From Candidatus Hydrogenedentota bacterium (lineage in GTDB: Bacteria; Hydrogenedentota; Hydrogenedentia; Hydrogenedentiales; GCA-2746185), in the NCBI GenBank assembly GCA_012965445.1, contig DTSJ01000083.1:2520-16392 (forward strand): DNA of 13,873 nucleotides. Direction: 5' to 3'. The notes under the pieces were generated by a model. That model was not told the DNA's origin. It saw only the letters and a program-made list of their open reading frames with translations, and did no database searches. This document shows, piece after piece, positions 1 through 7,048 of the stretch; positions within the stretch are counted from its first letter, which is position 1; each line of letters starts with the position of its first letter. The translations under genes were made by a program, and so were the position numbers.

Positions 1-1
1 A

Positions 2-775
2 GGGGTGGGTGCTGTGTTCATGGTGGATATGGCTCATTTTGCGGGGCTTGTTGCAGGCGGTGTGTTTGAGGGGGATTACAATCCGATTTCTCATGCGGAT
101 GTGGTGACCTCTACGACGCACAAGACTTTACGGGGACCGCGCGGCGGTATCGTGCTTTGCAAGAAAGAGTATGCTGAGTTTGTGGACAAGGGATGCCCGC
201 TGGTGATCGGAGGGCCGCTTCCTCATGTTATGGCAGCGAAGGGAGTAGCTTTTACGGAGGCGAATTTGCCGGAGTTCAAGGATTATGCGCGGCGGATTGT
301 GGCGAATGCTCATGCATTGGCTGAGGCATGTATGGCTGAGTGTATGGATGTGGTTTCCGGGGGTACTGAAAACCATTTGATGCTGATTGATGTTCGTTCT
401 TTTGGCATTACGGGACGACAGGCAGCAGGCGCGATGATCGCATGCAACGTGACGCTGAACAAGAACACGACACCTTTTGATCCGAACGGTGCGATTTCAA
501 CGAGCGGACTGCGTATTGGTACGCCGGCGGTAACGACGCTTAGGATGACGGTGGAGGATATGAAGGAGATCGCTGCGATTATCCGGCTTGTGCTAAGTCA
601 TACGAAGCCGGGAGTGATTGCGAGCGGGCCGAATGCCGGGAAGCCGAGCAAGGCGGTGTTCGAGTTGGAGGAGTCCGCTGGGGAGGAGGCGCGTGGGCGT
701 GTGAAGACCCTGCTGGATCGGTATCCTGTTTATCCGGAGCTTGATCTTGGATTTCTTCAGGAGCATTTCGGTTAG
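2..775 (+). CDS. glyA: Serine hydroxymethyltransferase, C-terminal part (5' end outside the window)
   Basis: This is the 3' part of a PLP-dependent serine hydroxymethyltransferase, the cytosolic enzyme that interconverts serine and glycine while charging tetrahydrofolate with a one-carbon unit. The reading frame is open from the first bases of the window, so the GTG at position 5 is an internal valine and not a start. The visible part holds the VDMAHFAGLVAGG block, the PLP-lysine motif TSTTHKTLRGPRGG (lysine about residue 40 of the visible part), the GGPLPHVMAAK block and the C-terminal TSGLRIGTPA motif that helps bind substrate. The tail continues past the usual enterobacterial end with a segment containing EARGRVKTLLDRYP and YPELDL. 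As I recall, this extension is shared with chlamydial-type GlyA proteins. A stop follows at 773-775 and the next gene starts 73 bases later on the same strand. Family assignment is secure; the lineage reading is inference. Confidence 0.96.
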   Translation, partial: GVGAVFMVDMAHFAGLVAGGVFEGDYNPISHADVVTSTTHKTLRGPRGGIVLCKKEYAEFVDKGCPLVIGGPLPHVMAAKGVAFTEANLPEFKDYARRIVANAHALAEACMAECMDVVSGGTENHLMLIDVRSFGITGRQAAGAMIACNVTLNKNTTPFDPNGAISTSGLRIGTPAVTTLRMTVEDMKEIAAIIRLVLSHTKPGVIASGPNAGKPSKAVFELEESAGEEARGRVKTLLDRYPVYPELDLGFLQEHFG

Positions 776-848
776 TTGACCGGGACGCGAACGGGCAAGA
801 AACTGTATATTCTTTTGAAAAAAATGGCAATAATTTCGGGAGCAAATC

Positions 849-1664
849 ATGCCGCTTATGAAGCAATTACGATCAAAGATTACCGCTGACGGCGATTTAG
901 AAGTCTCCCTCAGTGAAGTCGAGATGCCGGTGCCGGAAGGGAACAGATTGATCGTTCGGATGGAAGCGGCACCGATCAATCCTTCGGACATGGGGCCGTT
1001 GTTCGGACCCGCCAATATGGCTGAGGCGCGTCTCGAAAACGAGTCCGGCACATTGATTCTGAAAGCGAAAGTACCAGCGGAGCGCTTGGCGGTATTGGCT
1101 CCCAGGCTGGACAAGGAAATGCCGGTTGGCAATGAAGGGGCGGGCGTTGTTATTGATGCGGGGCCGGATCCGAGTGCGCAGGCTTTGATGGGCAAAACGG
1201 TTGCGGTTCTGAACGGTCGGGCATACGCACAGTATTGCAACGTACCTGCTGATAAATGTTTAGTATTGAACGAAGGGACGACGCCGAAACAAGCCGCATC
1301 CTGTTTTGTCAATCCCCTGACGGCTTTGGGGATGGTTGAGACGATGAAACACGAAAACCACACTGGGCTGGTGCATACGGCGGCCGCGTCCAACCTCGGT
1401 CAGATGCTCAATCGTATTTGTATTGCCGACGGGATTCCTCTCGTGAATATCGTGCGAAAACCGGAGCAGGCGAAACTGCTGGAGTACCAGGGCGCGAAAT
1501 ATATCTGCGATTCGACTGAAGAACGTTTTCTTTCAGATCTGGAGGATGCTCTTGCAGAAACCGGGGCGACTCTTGCGTTTGATGCAGTAGGTGGTGGACG
1601 TCTGGTGAACGATATTTTATTTTGCATGGAGCGCGCGTTGAGTCGAGGGGGTTTCGGGTCTTAA
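849..1664 (+). CDS. Quinone oxidoreductase-like MDR family protein, N-terminal portion of a frameshifted gene
   Basis: This is the first 271 codons of a medium-chain dehydrogenase/reductase of the zinc-free quinone oxidoreductase type, expected to use NAD(P)H in the cytosol; the substrate is unknown. It has the GroES-like N-terminal half with the APINPSDMGPLFGP block (about residues 41-54) and the NEGAGVV motif (95-101). The Rossmann part follows: VHTAAASNLGQMLNRIC (175-191) in place of the usual glycine-rich loop, and ATLAFDAVGGG (240-250). No structural-zinc cysteine cluster is visible. The start is supported by GGGAG at 839-843. The frame closes early at TAA 1662-1664, but the same protein resumes in another frame as NTYGSASLKQAYFYGGLD, exactly where family members read YGS...KQVYIYGGLD. 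Removing one G from the GGGGG run at 1647-1651 gives a continuous protein of about 374 residues, a normal length for this subfamily. Confidence 0.87.
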   Translation: MPLMKQLRSKITADGDLEVSLSEVEMPVPEGNRLIVRMEAAPINPSDMGPLFGPANMAEARLENESGTLILKAKVPAERLAVLAPRLDKEMPVGNEGAGVVIDAGPDPSAQALMGKTVAVLNGRAYAQYCNVPADKCLVLNEGTTPKQAASCFVNPLTALGMVETMKHENHTGLVHTAAASNLGQMLNRICIADGIPLVNIVRKPEQAKLLEYQGAKYICDSTEERFLSDLEDALAETGATLAFDAVGGGRLVNDILFCMERALSRGGFGS

Positions 1665-1683
1665 TACGTATGGCTCGGCCTCG

Positions 1684-1974
1684 TTGAAACAGGCGTATTT
1701 TTACGGAGGGCTTGACCAGTCTCCGGCTACCCTCAATCGAAATTATGGAATGATGTGGAGTGTAGGGGGATGGCTGCTGACGCCTTTCCTGAAGCGCATT
1801 GGAGCGGAGCGGGAGGCAACATTACGCCAACGAGTCGCAGACGAAATAACGACGACATTCGAAAGCAGTTATGCCGAAGAGTTGTCTCTGGAAGAAGCGA
1901 TTTCGCCGGAAATGGTTCAGCGATACATTGCCAAGAAGACTGGGGAAAAGTTTCTGATCAATCCGAATAAATAG
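1684..1974 (+). CDS. Quinone oxidoreductase-like protein, C-terminal portion of the same frameshifted gene
   Basis: This is the C-terminal 96 codons of the gene starting at 849. The coding frame is already readable upstream of the TTG at 1684: from 1663 it gives NTYGSA before SLKQAYFYGGLDQSP. The segment continues with LNRNYGMMWSVGGWLLTPFLKRIGAE and ends with VQRYIAKKTGEKFLINPNK, the usual tail of this MDR subfamily. No ribosome binding site precedes 1684, so it is unlikely to be an independent gene. Either the chromosome carries a real +1 frameshift near 1647-1651 or the assembly has one G too many. After the stop, GTGATGAT (1977-1984) and ATCATCAC (2042-2049) form an 8-bp inverted repeat with a 57-base loop. 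It is too open to call a terminator. Confidence 0.8.
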   Translation: MKQAYFYGGLDQSPATLNRNYGMMWSVGGWLLTPFLKRIGAEREATLRQRVADEITTTFESSYAEELSLEEAISPEMVQRYIAKKTGEKFLINPNK

Positions 1975-2111
1975 ATGTGATGATTCTGGCGGCTCAAGCA
2001 CTGTCAGGGTCGACTTGTTTCTGCTCGACGCAAAGATTATTATCATCACGTTCATTGTGAAACTTTCACGGGTAAACCATACTGAAATGTAGGTACACGG
2101 AGACTTACGAC

Positions 2112-3365
2112 ATGAAATTCATCCTACCCCTTATTCTGGCAGTCACGACTGTATCCGCATCGGCCTCCGACTGGCCGCGGTTTCACGGGCCCAACAACGA
2201 CAACGTGTCATCTGACACCGGATTGCTGAAATCGTGGCCTGACGGGGGGCCTTCACGACTCTGGGAAGCATCCGGAATTGGCGAGGGGTATTCCACAGTC
2301 GCTGTCGTTGGCGAGCGAATCTACACGACCGGATTGATCGAAGGCGATAGCGTCATTACTGCTCTGAATGCGGCGGGAGAAATCGTTTGGCAGCAAGTCA
2401 ACGGCAAAGCCTGGAAGGGGAGCTATCCAGGGACCCGTTCTACCCCGACGATTGATGATGGGTTGCTCTACCACATGAACGGATACGGAAATATCGTTTG
2501 CCTCCAAGCAGACAGCGGTGAGGTCGAGTGGTCGGTTGATGTTCTCAAAGAATTTGACGGTAAAAACATTATGTGGGGCTATTCGGAATCTCTTCTGGTT
2601 GTTGGCGACAAGGTAATTTGTTCACCAGGTGGTGAACGGGTCGGCATGGTGGCACTTCACAAGAAGACGGGCGAGGTTATCTGGGAAAGTACGGGCGCGA
2701 AGGGCGGGCCGGGATATTCTTCTCCAATCCTCGTGGATTATCAGGGACTCCAACAGATCATCATGCCGATGGCGGAATCGATCGTTGGTGTGCGCGCTTC
2801 GGACGGTGAACTGCTGTGGCGGTATCCGCATAAGGTTTATACAAACCAAAACATTACGACTCCGTTGTTCAAGGATGGTTCCGTGATCATTTCTGCTTGC
2901 GGGAGGCAGGGTACCACATCGCTCTCGCTGCACGTTGACGGCGACCAGTGTACGGTCAAACAGCGTTGGCTTAATAAGACATTTGATGACAAGCAGGGAG
3001 GGGTGATTCTTGTAGACGGTCGACTGTATGGATATGCGGAGTCTCAACAGAGGGGCGAACCGTGGATGTGTATCGATTTCGAGTCAGGAGAGACGATATT
3101 CCAGTCTGCTCCGATTGAGTCTTCCTATAAATACAGGAATGGATGTCTTACTTATGCTGACGGGATGTTTTATTTGTATACAGACGATGGCGCGATGGCG
3201 CTCGCGAAGCCGAGCGATACGGGGTTTGAAGTGACGGGCATGTTGGAGATCGAGGACACGGGGAAAAATCCGACATGGGCGCATCCGGTTGTGTTTGGCG
3301 GGAGGTTGTACATCCGGTATGGTGACAAACTAGGTGTTTATAATGTTTCTGGAGGCCGTAACTAG
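2112..3365 (+). CDS. Exported PQQ-type beta-propeller repeat protein
   Basis: This 417-residue protein carries an N-terminal signal peptide (MKFILPLILAVTTVSASAS, likely cut near residue 19) and should act in the periplasm or at the cell surface. The mature part opens with DWPRFHGPNNDN, the hallmark start of the large group of secreted outer-membrane-biogenesis BamB-like/PQQ-like propeller proteins. It then shows repeated blade motifs such as VVGERIYTTG, ALNAAGEIVWQ, ADSGEVEWS, KKTGEVIWES, ASDGELLWRYP and FESGETIFQS, spread over most of its length. Such repeats fold into a beta-propeller, but most members of this group have no proven enzyme activity and I see no firm cofactor-binding set. The start is backed by GGAGA (2099-2103) eight bases upstream of ATG. 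It stands alone between the frameshifted MDR gene and a convergent gene whose end lies 49 bases away. The exact role is unknown. Confidence 0.88.
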   Translation: MKFILPLILAVTTVSASASDWPRFHGPNNDNVSSDTGLLKSWPDGGPSRLWEASGIGEGYSTVAVVGERIYTTGLIEGDSVITALNAAGEIVWQQVNGKAWKGSYPGTRSTPTIDDGLLYHMNGYGNIVCLQADSGEVEWSVDVLKEFDGKNIMWGYSESLLVVGDKVICSPGGERVGMVALHKKTGEVIWESTGAKGGPGYSSPILVDYQGLQQIIMPMAESIVGVRASDGELLWRYPHKVYTNQNITTPLFKDGSVIISACGRQGTTSLSLHVDGDQCTVKQRWLNKTFDDKQGGVILVDGRLYGYAESQQRGEPWMCIDFESGETIFQSAPIESSYKYRNGCLTYADGMFYLYTDDGAMALAKPSDTGFEVTGMLEIEDTGKNPTWAHPVVFGGRLYIRYGDKLGVYNVSGGRN

Positions 3366-3414
3366 AGGGCCTGCCCCGTGAAACGACACAGAAGTCGACT
3401 GCTGGTATAGAGAA

Positions 3415-4113
3415 TTATTGGATAAAGTGGAGAATCCAGCGGGCGATCTGAGGGTTGTCTACGGGCGTGTTCAGGGACTCGATGCCCTTGTTTATGGTGT
3501 TGTCGCCAAGTTGATCGCGTCTTAGTGAGAACAGGCGTTGCGCGTATTCAGGGGTGAATTCAGGATGGCCCTGGATGGTGAGAATGTGATCCTGAATTTT
3601 GCACGCGGCAATGGGACATTTTTCGCTTCCAGCGAGGGTGATACTTTCGTTTGCGGGGACAGTGACTTGATCCTGATGACTGCAGATTACGTCGAAGCCT
3701 TCCAGCAGGCCTGTGAGTGCGAGACCTTGTTGTTTGAGCTCGTGCCGGTGTACTCCTATTAGCCAGCCCGCGGATGATTTTTCTGTACGGCCTCCCAGAA
3801 CGTGCGCGACGAGTTGATGACCGAAGCAGATGCCGATCAGTTTTTTCCTGCGCTGATGCAGCTCCTGCACGAAGTCGCCGAGCTGTCGAATCCAATCCTC
3901 ATCGTCGTAGACGCTGGCTTTGGAACCTGTGATGAGATAGGCGCCTACATCGTCGATGTCGTGCGGATATTTTGAGCGTAGGACGTCGTATTCGGAGATT
4001 TCGATTGACGGATCGACTTGATGGATGAGTCGTGTGAACATTTCGGGGTATTCTCCGAAATCGTCTACGAGATCCTTGCGAACGTCATCTGTTTTCAGTA
4101 TTCCTAGCTTCAT
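3415..4113 (-). CDS. Stand-alone class I glutamine amidotransferase-like protein
   Basis: This 232-residue protein is a type 1 glutamine amidotransferase domain without a fused synthetase. Such proteins release ammonia from glutamine or cleave gamma-glutamyl amides in the cytosol. The nucleophile elbow is GICFGHQ with Cys96, and the partner His183 and Glu185 sit in QGHPEFTPE, so the Cys-His-Glu triad is intact. LITGSKASVYDDEDW (60-74) and SHQDQV (145-150) are also family blocks. The frame stays open upstream for 87 more codons, but that part lies inside the dioxygenase gene and has no family similarity, so I use ATG at 4111-4113, where MKLGILKTDD begins. The start lies 28 bases after the dioxygenase gene on the same strand, so the two are probably co-transcribed. 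The ribosome binding site is weak. The substrate is unknown. Confidence 0.9.
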   Translation of the reverse strand: MKLGILKTDDVRKDLVDDFGEYPEMFTRLIHQVDPSIEISEYDVLRSKYPHDIDDVGAYLITGSKASVYDDEDWIRQLGDFVQELHQRRKKLIGICFGHQLVAHVLGGRTEKSSAGWLIGVHRHELKQQGLALTGLLEGFDVICSHQDQVTVPANESITLAGSEKCPIAACKIQDHILTIQGHPEFTPEYAQRLFSLRRDQLGDNTINKGIESLNTPVDNPQIARWILHFIQ

Positions 4114-4141
4114 TGGTCCCGGTTTCTGGAGAGTGTTGTGG

Positions 4142-4966
4142 TTAGTAGGGATTGTTGCCAAGGATAACGGTACGTTCCAATTTACGGTGTCCCGGGAAAA
4201 AGTCGTTGACGGGCTTGTGCTGTGTTGATCGATTGTCCCAGATGGCGATGGAATTGGGTTCCCAGGAAAAGCGACAAGTGTATTCATCGGTGGTGATGTG
4301 TTTGAACAAAAAGGAGAGGATTGCTTGGCTTTCGCCGGCTTCGAGTCCGACGATGTGTTTTGTAAACAACTCATTTACGAAGATTAATTTTTTGCCGGAC
4401 TCGGGGTGTGTTTGTATAACTGGATGTTCAACCGGGGGATTGTCGATCAGGGCTTGTCTCAGACGTTCTTCGCCACCGGGCTCCGCGAGACTTTCTCTGA
4501 AACCGTACCCGAAGTCGTGGACCGCTGTAAGGTCGTCGAGAAAATGCTGCATCGGTTTCGACAGACCGTTGTAGGCGGCGGTCATGCTTGCGAAAAGGGT
4601 ATCGCCTCCTTTCGGCGGCGTGATTCTTGATCGGAGAAATGTTCCTACCGGGGGATGTTTTCTGAAGGTCATGTCGGAATGCCATGTATCGATTTTTGAC
4701 GGGACTTCGGGTGTGCTTTCCAGAATCATGATCTCCGGGAATCCTTCGACGGTCTCGTAGGCGGGGTGGAAATCCAGGGGACCGAAGAGCTGAGCCAAAG
4801 CCTTGTGCTGTGCGGCATTGATATCCTGATCTCTGAAAAAAATGACTTCATGCTCTAGCAATAGCTGATTTAATCCTTCGGCATCCGAATCCGAAATTGG
4901 GTGTGTTAGATCAATTCCATGAATCTCCGCGCCGATTGCTCCGGCGAGTGGCCTGACATCTGCCAT
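4142..4966 (-). CDS. TauD/TfdA family Fe(II)/2-oxoglutarate-dependent dioxygenase
   Basis: This 274-residue protein belongs to the TauD/TfdA dioxygenases, which use Fe(II), O2 and 2-oxoglutarate to hydroxylate small organic acids such as taurine or other sulfonates. The iron ligands are visible: WHSDMTF gives His96 and Asp98, and STQHKPVNDF gives the distal His250. Arg261 or Arg265 in GHRKLERTVI would bind 2-oxoglutarate. The N-terminal GAEIHGIDLTHPIS and EVIFFRDQDI blocks match the family, and the length is normal. The start is supported by AGGAG on the minus strand, about ten bases before ATG. It is the upstream gene of a probable operon with the glutamine amidotransferase 28 bases downstream. 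No sulfonate ABC transporter is nearby, so taurine as a substrate is not supported by context. Confidence 0.94.
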   Translation of the reverse strand: MADVRPLAGAIGAEIHGIDLTHPISDSDAEGLNQLLLEHEVIFFRDQDINAAQHKALAQLFGPLDFHPAYETVEGFPEIMILESTPEVPSKIDTWHSDMTFRKHPPVGTFLRSRITPPKGGDTLFASMTAAYNGLSKPMQHFLDDLTAVHDFGYGFRESLAEPGGEERLRQALIDNPPVEHPVIQTHPESGKKLIFVNELFTKHIVGLEAGESQAILSFLFKHITTDEYTCRFSWEPNSIAIWDNRSTQHKPVNDFFPGHRKLERTVILGNNPY

Positions 4967-5216
4967 TTTCTGTTGCTCCTGTTATGCTTGAATGGTTTTG
5001 TTGGTTTCTAATTGCGGGCTTGAGGACGCTATCTTTTGAGTCGCCAGATATTGCCATCGTCTGCGAGCATGGCTTGCTGCGAAAGTATCATGGGCGAGGG
5101 TCAAATGCAATAGAGAATCGCGGAGCAGGCCAGGCATTGATGCGATGTTCGTGAGGGGAATCGAGAAATGAATGCAATGCCGGAATGCTTGTTTGGTAAC
5201 AATTCCGGGAGGAATG

Positions 5217-5246
5217 TTGATGCGATTACTGTTCAGTCATTATAAT
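5217..5246 (+). promoter_or_regulatory. Sigma-70-type promoter of tRNA-Ser
   Basis: TTGATG at 5217-5222 and a perfect TATAAT at 5241-5246, 18 bases apart, lie 19 bases upstream of the tRNA 5' end, the right place for a short tRNA leader. A 7-bp inverted repeat (CCGGAAT 5180-5186, ATTCCGG 5202-5208) sits directly upstream of the -35. It could be the end signal of something else or simply chance. Confidence 0.72.
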
Positions 5247-5265
5247 ACGTGTCGCTGATTCGTGC

Positions 5266-5356
<91 letters not shown>

Positions 5357-5680
5357 TTTTATACTATCTATATTCTACACGCAGTACAGTACGGATTCTT
5401 AGCCCCTTTGTACCGGCCTGTCGTGCCATTTCTAATCCCGAAGATTCTCTGAATCTGCATCCTTAACAGAGAAGCTGTATCCAGTCAGGCGATATTCTCT
5501 GTTGCACAAATGGAAGTCCAGAATTGGGGTAGAGATGAGGTGTTCTCCCTAATTAACAGGGCGGGAAGCTTTCCAATGTGTTCATCAAGAATTGTTTACA
5601 CATAGGGACTTGCACAAGAAATACGGGTATAAGGAAAACGATACCTTTGGTTCGTACTCATTACTCCCCACCAATTGACC
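5357..5680. other. Non-coding stretch downstream of tRNA-Ser
   Basis: I see no credible gene in these 324 bases. The stretch looks richer in A and T than its surroundings. The only structure I can point to is the set of TTCTCTG/CAGAGAA repeats at 5445-5503, listed separately. It follows a tRNA 3' end, a common integration site, but I cannot find a second copy of the tRNA 3' end in the window. Confidence 0.5.
5465..5503. repeat. 9-bp perfect inverted repeat with a third related arm
   Basis: AACAGAGAA (5465-5473) and TTCTCTGTT (5495-5503) are perfect inverted copies around a 21-base spacer. A third arm, TTCTCTG, lies upstream at 5445-5451, so the middle arm could pair with either side. There is no T tract after it, so it is not a classical terminator. 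Function unknown. Confidence 0.55.
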
Positions 5681-6310
5681 TTAGTTTTTTTTGGTTCGCT
5701 GAAGAAGCCGTAAAATACGTCCTCGATTCCACCGTTGAAGTATGATGATATAGACGTTGAACGGAACGTTGATGAGCAACGCCCAAATGCCGGCGATGCC
5801 GTATCCACTGCCAATGAGAACTCCCGCCAATATCACGTTGAGTATGGCAGCAATGACATGGGCGATCTCGGCACCGTAGGTACGGCGCAATAGCCGGGGG
5901 AGGTCCGATCTTCCACCATACAGTTTGAAATCGAAAAAAAGCCAAGCAAAAGGGCTGTGAAGCAGAATCCAGCGGTACTGCACAACCCCAGCGCAACGGT
6001 AGATCGTGCCGTCTCGTTCCCAAGCGGCGAAAGGAACCTCGTAGCTGCCTAGTTGACGAAAAGAGAGAAGCAACACGACGGTCAAAATTAGAACCATCCA
6101 AGAAGCGGCCAGTGCGAATGAAAAGGGATGTGTGTCAGGTGCGGTGTGACTCACGACGTTGGATGCCAAAATCGCTAAGATCGTTGACATAAGTATTCGC
6201 AACCCGTTCTGTCTCCTAGACAAGGGCGGCGGACTTGTCGGGGGTTTCACGTCCAACTGAAGCTCGCGTATGGCGTCAGTATCGTGGTCGAAATTGTGAT
6301 TGTAGGCCAT
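5681..6310 (-). CDS. CrtO-like (glycosyl-diaponeurosporenoate acyltransferase-like) membrane protein
   Basis: This 209-residue protein has about four membrane segments (roughly residues 38-54, 65-84, 152-170 and 172-190). Two blocks match the family annotated as glycosyl-4,4'-diaponeurosporenoate acyltransferase (CrtO of the staphyloxanthin pathway): the central ERDGTIYRCAGVVQYRWIL (98-116), like the usual WE..G.LY..LGV..W, and the terminal FNVYIIILQRWNRGR (184-198), like FN.YPI.LQRYNR.R. In that pathway the enzyme adds a fatty acyl chain to a glycosylated carotenoid. No carotenoid or glycosyltransferase gene is nearby, and many family members are found outside such clusters, so the activity here is unknown. 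The start has an AAGGGG about 12 bases upstream and lies inside the 3' end of the small upstream gene, which suggests translational coupling. The family call is by recalled motif, not by search. Confidence 0.68.
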   Translation of the reverse strand: MAYNHNFDHDTDAIRELQLDVKPPTSPPPLSRRQNGLRILMSTILAILASNVVSHTAPDTHPFSFALAASWMVLILTVVLLLSFRQLGSYEVPFAAWERDGTIYRCAGVVQYRWILLHSPFAWLFFDFKLYGGRSDLPRLLRRTYGAEIAHVIAAILNVILAGVLIGSGYGIAGIWALLINVPFNVYIIILQRWNRGRILRLLQRTKKN

Positions 6311-6474
6311 GCCAGATGAGCGCCCCTTCTTGCTACGTGCTGCTCCAAATTCGCCCCAAATGTCAGACCAAGAACCCCCACGCCAACATTGCGGAGCGCT
6401 GTACCCAGGGAAACCCCAATACGCAAGCCAATGGCTACGCCCACCCCGACAGAGTTATCGCGTTTATCCTTCAT
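6247..6474 (-). CDS. Small glycine-zipper protein
   Basis: This 75-residue ORF begins with MKDKRDN followed by a glycine-zipper stretch, VGVGVAIGLRIGVSLGTAL, with GxxxG spacing at Gly12, 16, 20 and 24 and again at 36 and 40. The pattern resembles small bacterial proteins of the form RDN-(GxAxG)n that are thought to insert in membranes or self-associate. The start is well supported: GAGGAG lies seven bases upstream of ATG on the minus strand. The 3' part (about residues 42-75) lacks the zipper and overlaps the downstream CrtO-like gene by 64 bases. The real protein may therefore end earlier if a frameshift is present, but no such change is demonstrable here. It probably forms an operon with the downstream gene. 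Function unknown. Confidence 0.55.
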   Translation of the reverse strand: MKDKRDNSVGVGVAIGLRIGVSLGTALRNVGVGVLGLTFGANLEQHVARRGAHLAWPTITISTTILTPYASFSWT

Positions 6475-6577
6475 GGAGCACTCCTCAAGTTGAATATACT
6501 ACCACGTAAAGAAGGACTATATTCAGCGTTGTGAAATTCCCTGTTCTTTTCCCTGCTACCTGGGGAATCGCCCCTAT

Positions 6578-6617
6578 TTCAGGTGAGAATCAGTTCGTAG
6601 CGTATCTTAACACCGCC
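6578..6617 (+). repeat. Composite direct repeat, copy 1
   Basis: The copy consists of GTGAGAATCAGTT (6583-6595), a 13-base spacer and AACACCGCC (6609-6617). With the preceding TTCAG it matches copy 3 (7009-7048) at 36 of 40 positions by my count. It lies upstream of the transposase remnant and in the same orientation as the other two copies. Confidence 0.85.
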
Positions 6618-6663
6618 ATTTTCGATGTTAGGCTGAGTTTTTCGACCCTACGCCTATGACATA

Positions 6664-6697
6664 GTGAGAATCAGTTTACAAAACATCCAAACACCGC
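6664..6697 (+). repeat. Composite direct repeat, copy 2
   Basis: GTGAGAATCAGTT (6664-6676), a 13-base spacer and AACACCGC (6690-6697). The two conserved blocks and the spacer length match copies 1 and 3, but most spacer bases differ apart from a conserved ATC. It runs directly into the surviving coding part of the IS remnant. Confidence 0.78.
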
Positions 6698-6853
6698 ACC
6701 CTGCTTGAAGCTAAAGTACTCATCGAACGATGGCGCTTCCATTACAATACCGTGCGCCCCCACAGCGCACTCAATGGACGACCACCAGCCCCTGAAACCC
6801 TACTCCACAGAAAGGACTTCACAAACATGAATCTCAACGCTATACTAACTTAA
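6668..6853 (+). pseudogene. IS3-type transposase remnant, C-terminal end only
   Basis: From about 6698 this frame reads TLLEAKVLIERWRFHYN and then TVRPHSALNGRPPAPETLL, the very conserved C-terminal end of IS3-family OrfB transposases and related integrase-core proteins. The frame runs to TAA at 6851-6853. It has an in-frame stop at 6665-6667 and no start codon, and it lacks the whole catalytic DDE core, so it cannot be active. The few codons before TLLEAK come from repeat copy 2 rather than from the transposase, so the left boundary of the IS fragment falls near 6697. It marks a past insertion followed by deletion. Confidence 0.85.
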
Positions 6854-7008
6854 CCACTTGTACCGTGAACGGGGTTAGACCATACGGCATGATGGGCGGT
6901 GATAACACAACAGCTGATATCGTTACCTTCGCGTTATCTGAATATCGTGGTGTGACTAGGGTGTAATGCTCACCCGAAAACGGAAGGTTAATCCAAGAAA
7001 TCAGGGAA

Positions 7009-7048
7009 TTCAGGTGAGAATCAGTTCGACGCGAATCTAAACACCGCC
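7009..7048 (+). repeat. Composite direct repeat, copy 3
   Basis: GTGAGAATCAGTT (7014-7026), a 13-base spacer and AACACCGCC (7040-7048), preceded by TTCAG as in copy 1. It lies on the far side of the transposase remnant from copies 1 and 2, 431 bases from copy 1 and in the same orientation. Confidence 0.85.

Noticed and set aside
593..1393. Long open frame on the minus strand (266 codons)
   Set aside because: It lies antisense across the end of glyA and the quinone oxidoreductase gene, both of which have clear family motifs on the + strand; its translation has no recognisable domain.
1977..2049. GTGATGAT/ATCATCAC inverted repeat as a terminator
   Set aside because: The loop is 57 bases and no T tract follows, so a terminator is not supported.
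4114..4374. Upstream extension of the glutamine amidotransferase frame
   Set aside because: The extra 87 codons fall inside the dioxygenase gene in another frame and are Ser/Thr/Pro-rich without family similarity; MKLGILKTDD at 4113 is the natural start.
6606..6632. GTTAGGC near repeat copy 1, considered as an integron attC site
   Set aside because: The matching RYYYAAC partner box is absent (TCTTAAC does not fit) and no fold with the spacing of attC is visible.
6583..7048. The three repeats as a CRISPR array
   Set aside because: Only three copies, irregular distances (81 and 350 bases), variable sequence inside the unit and no cas gene.
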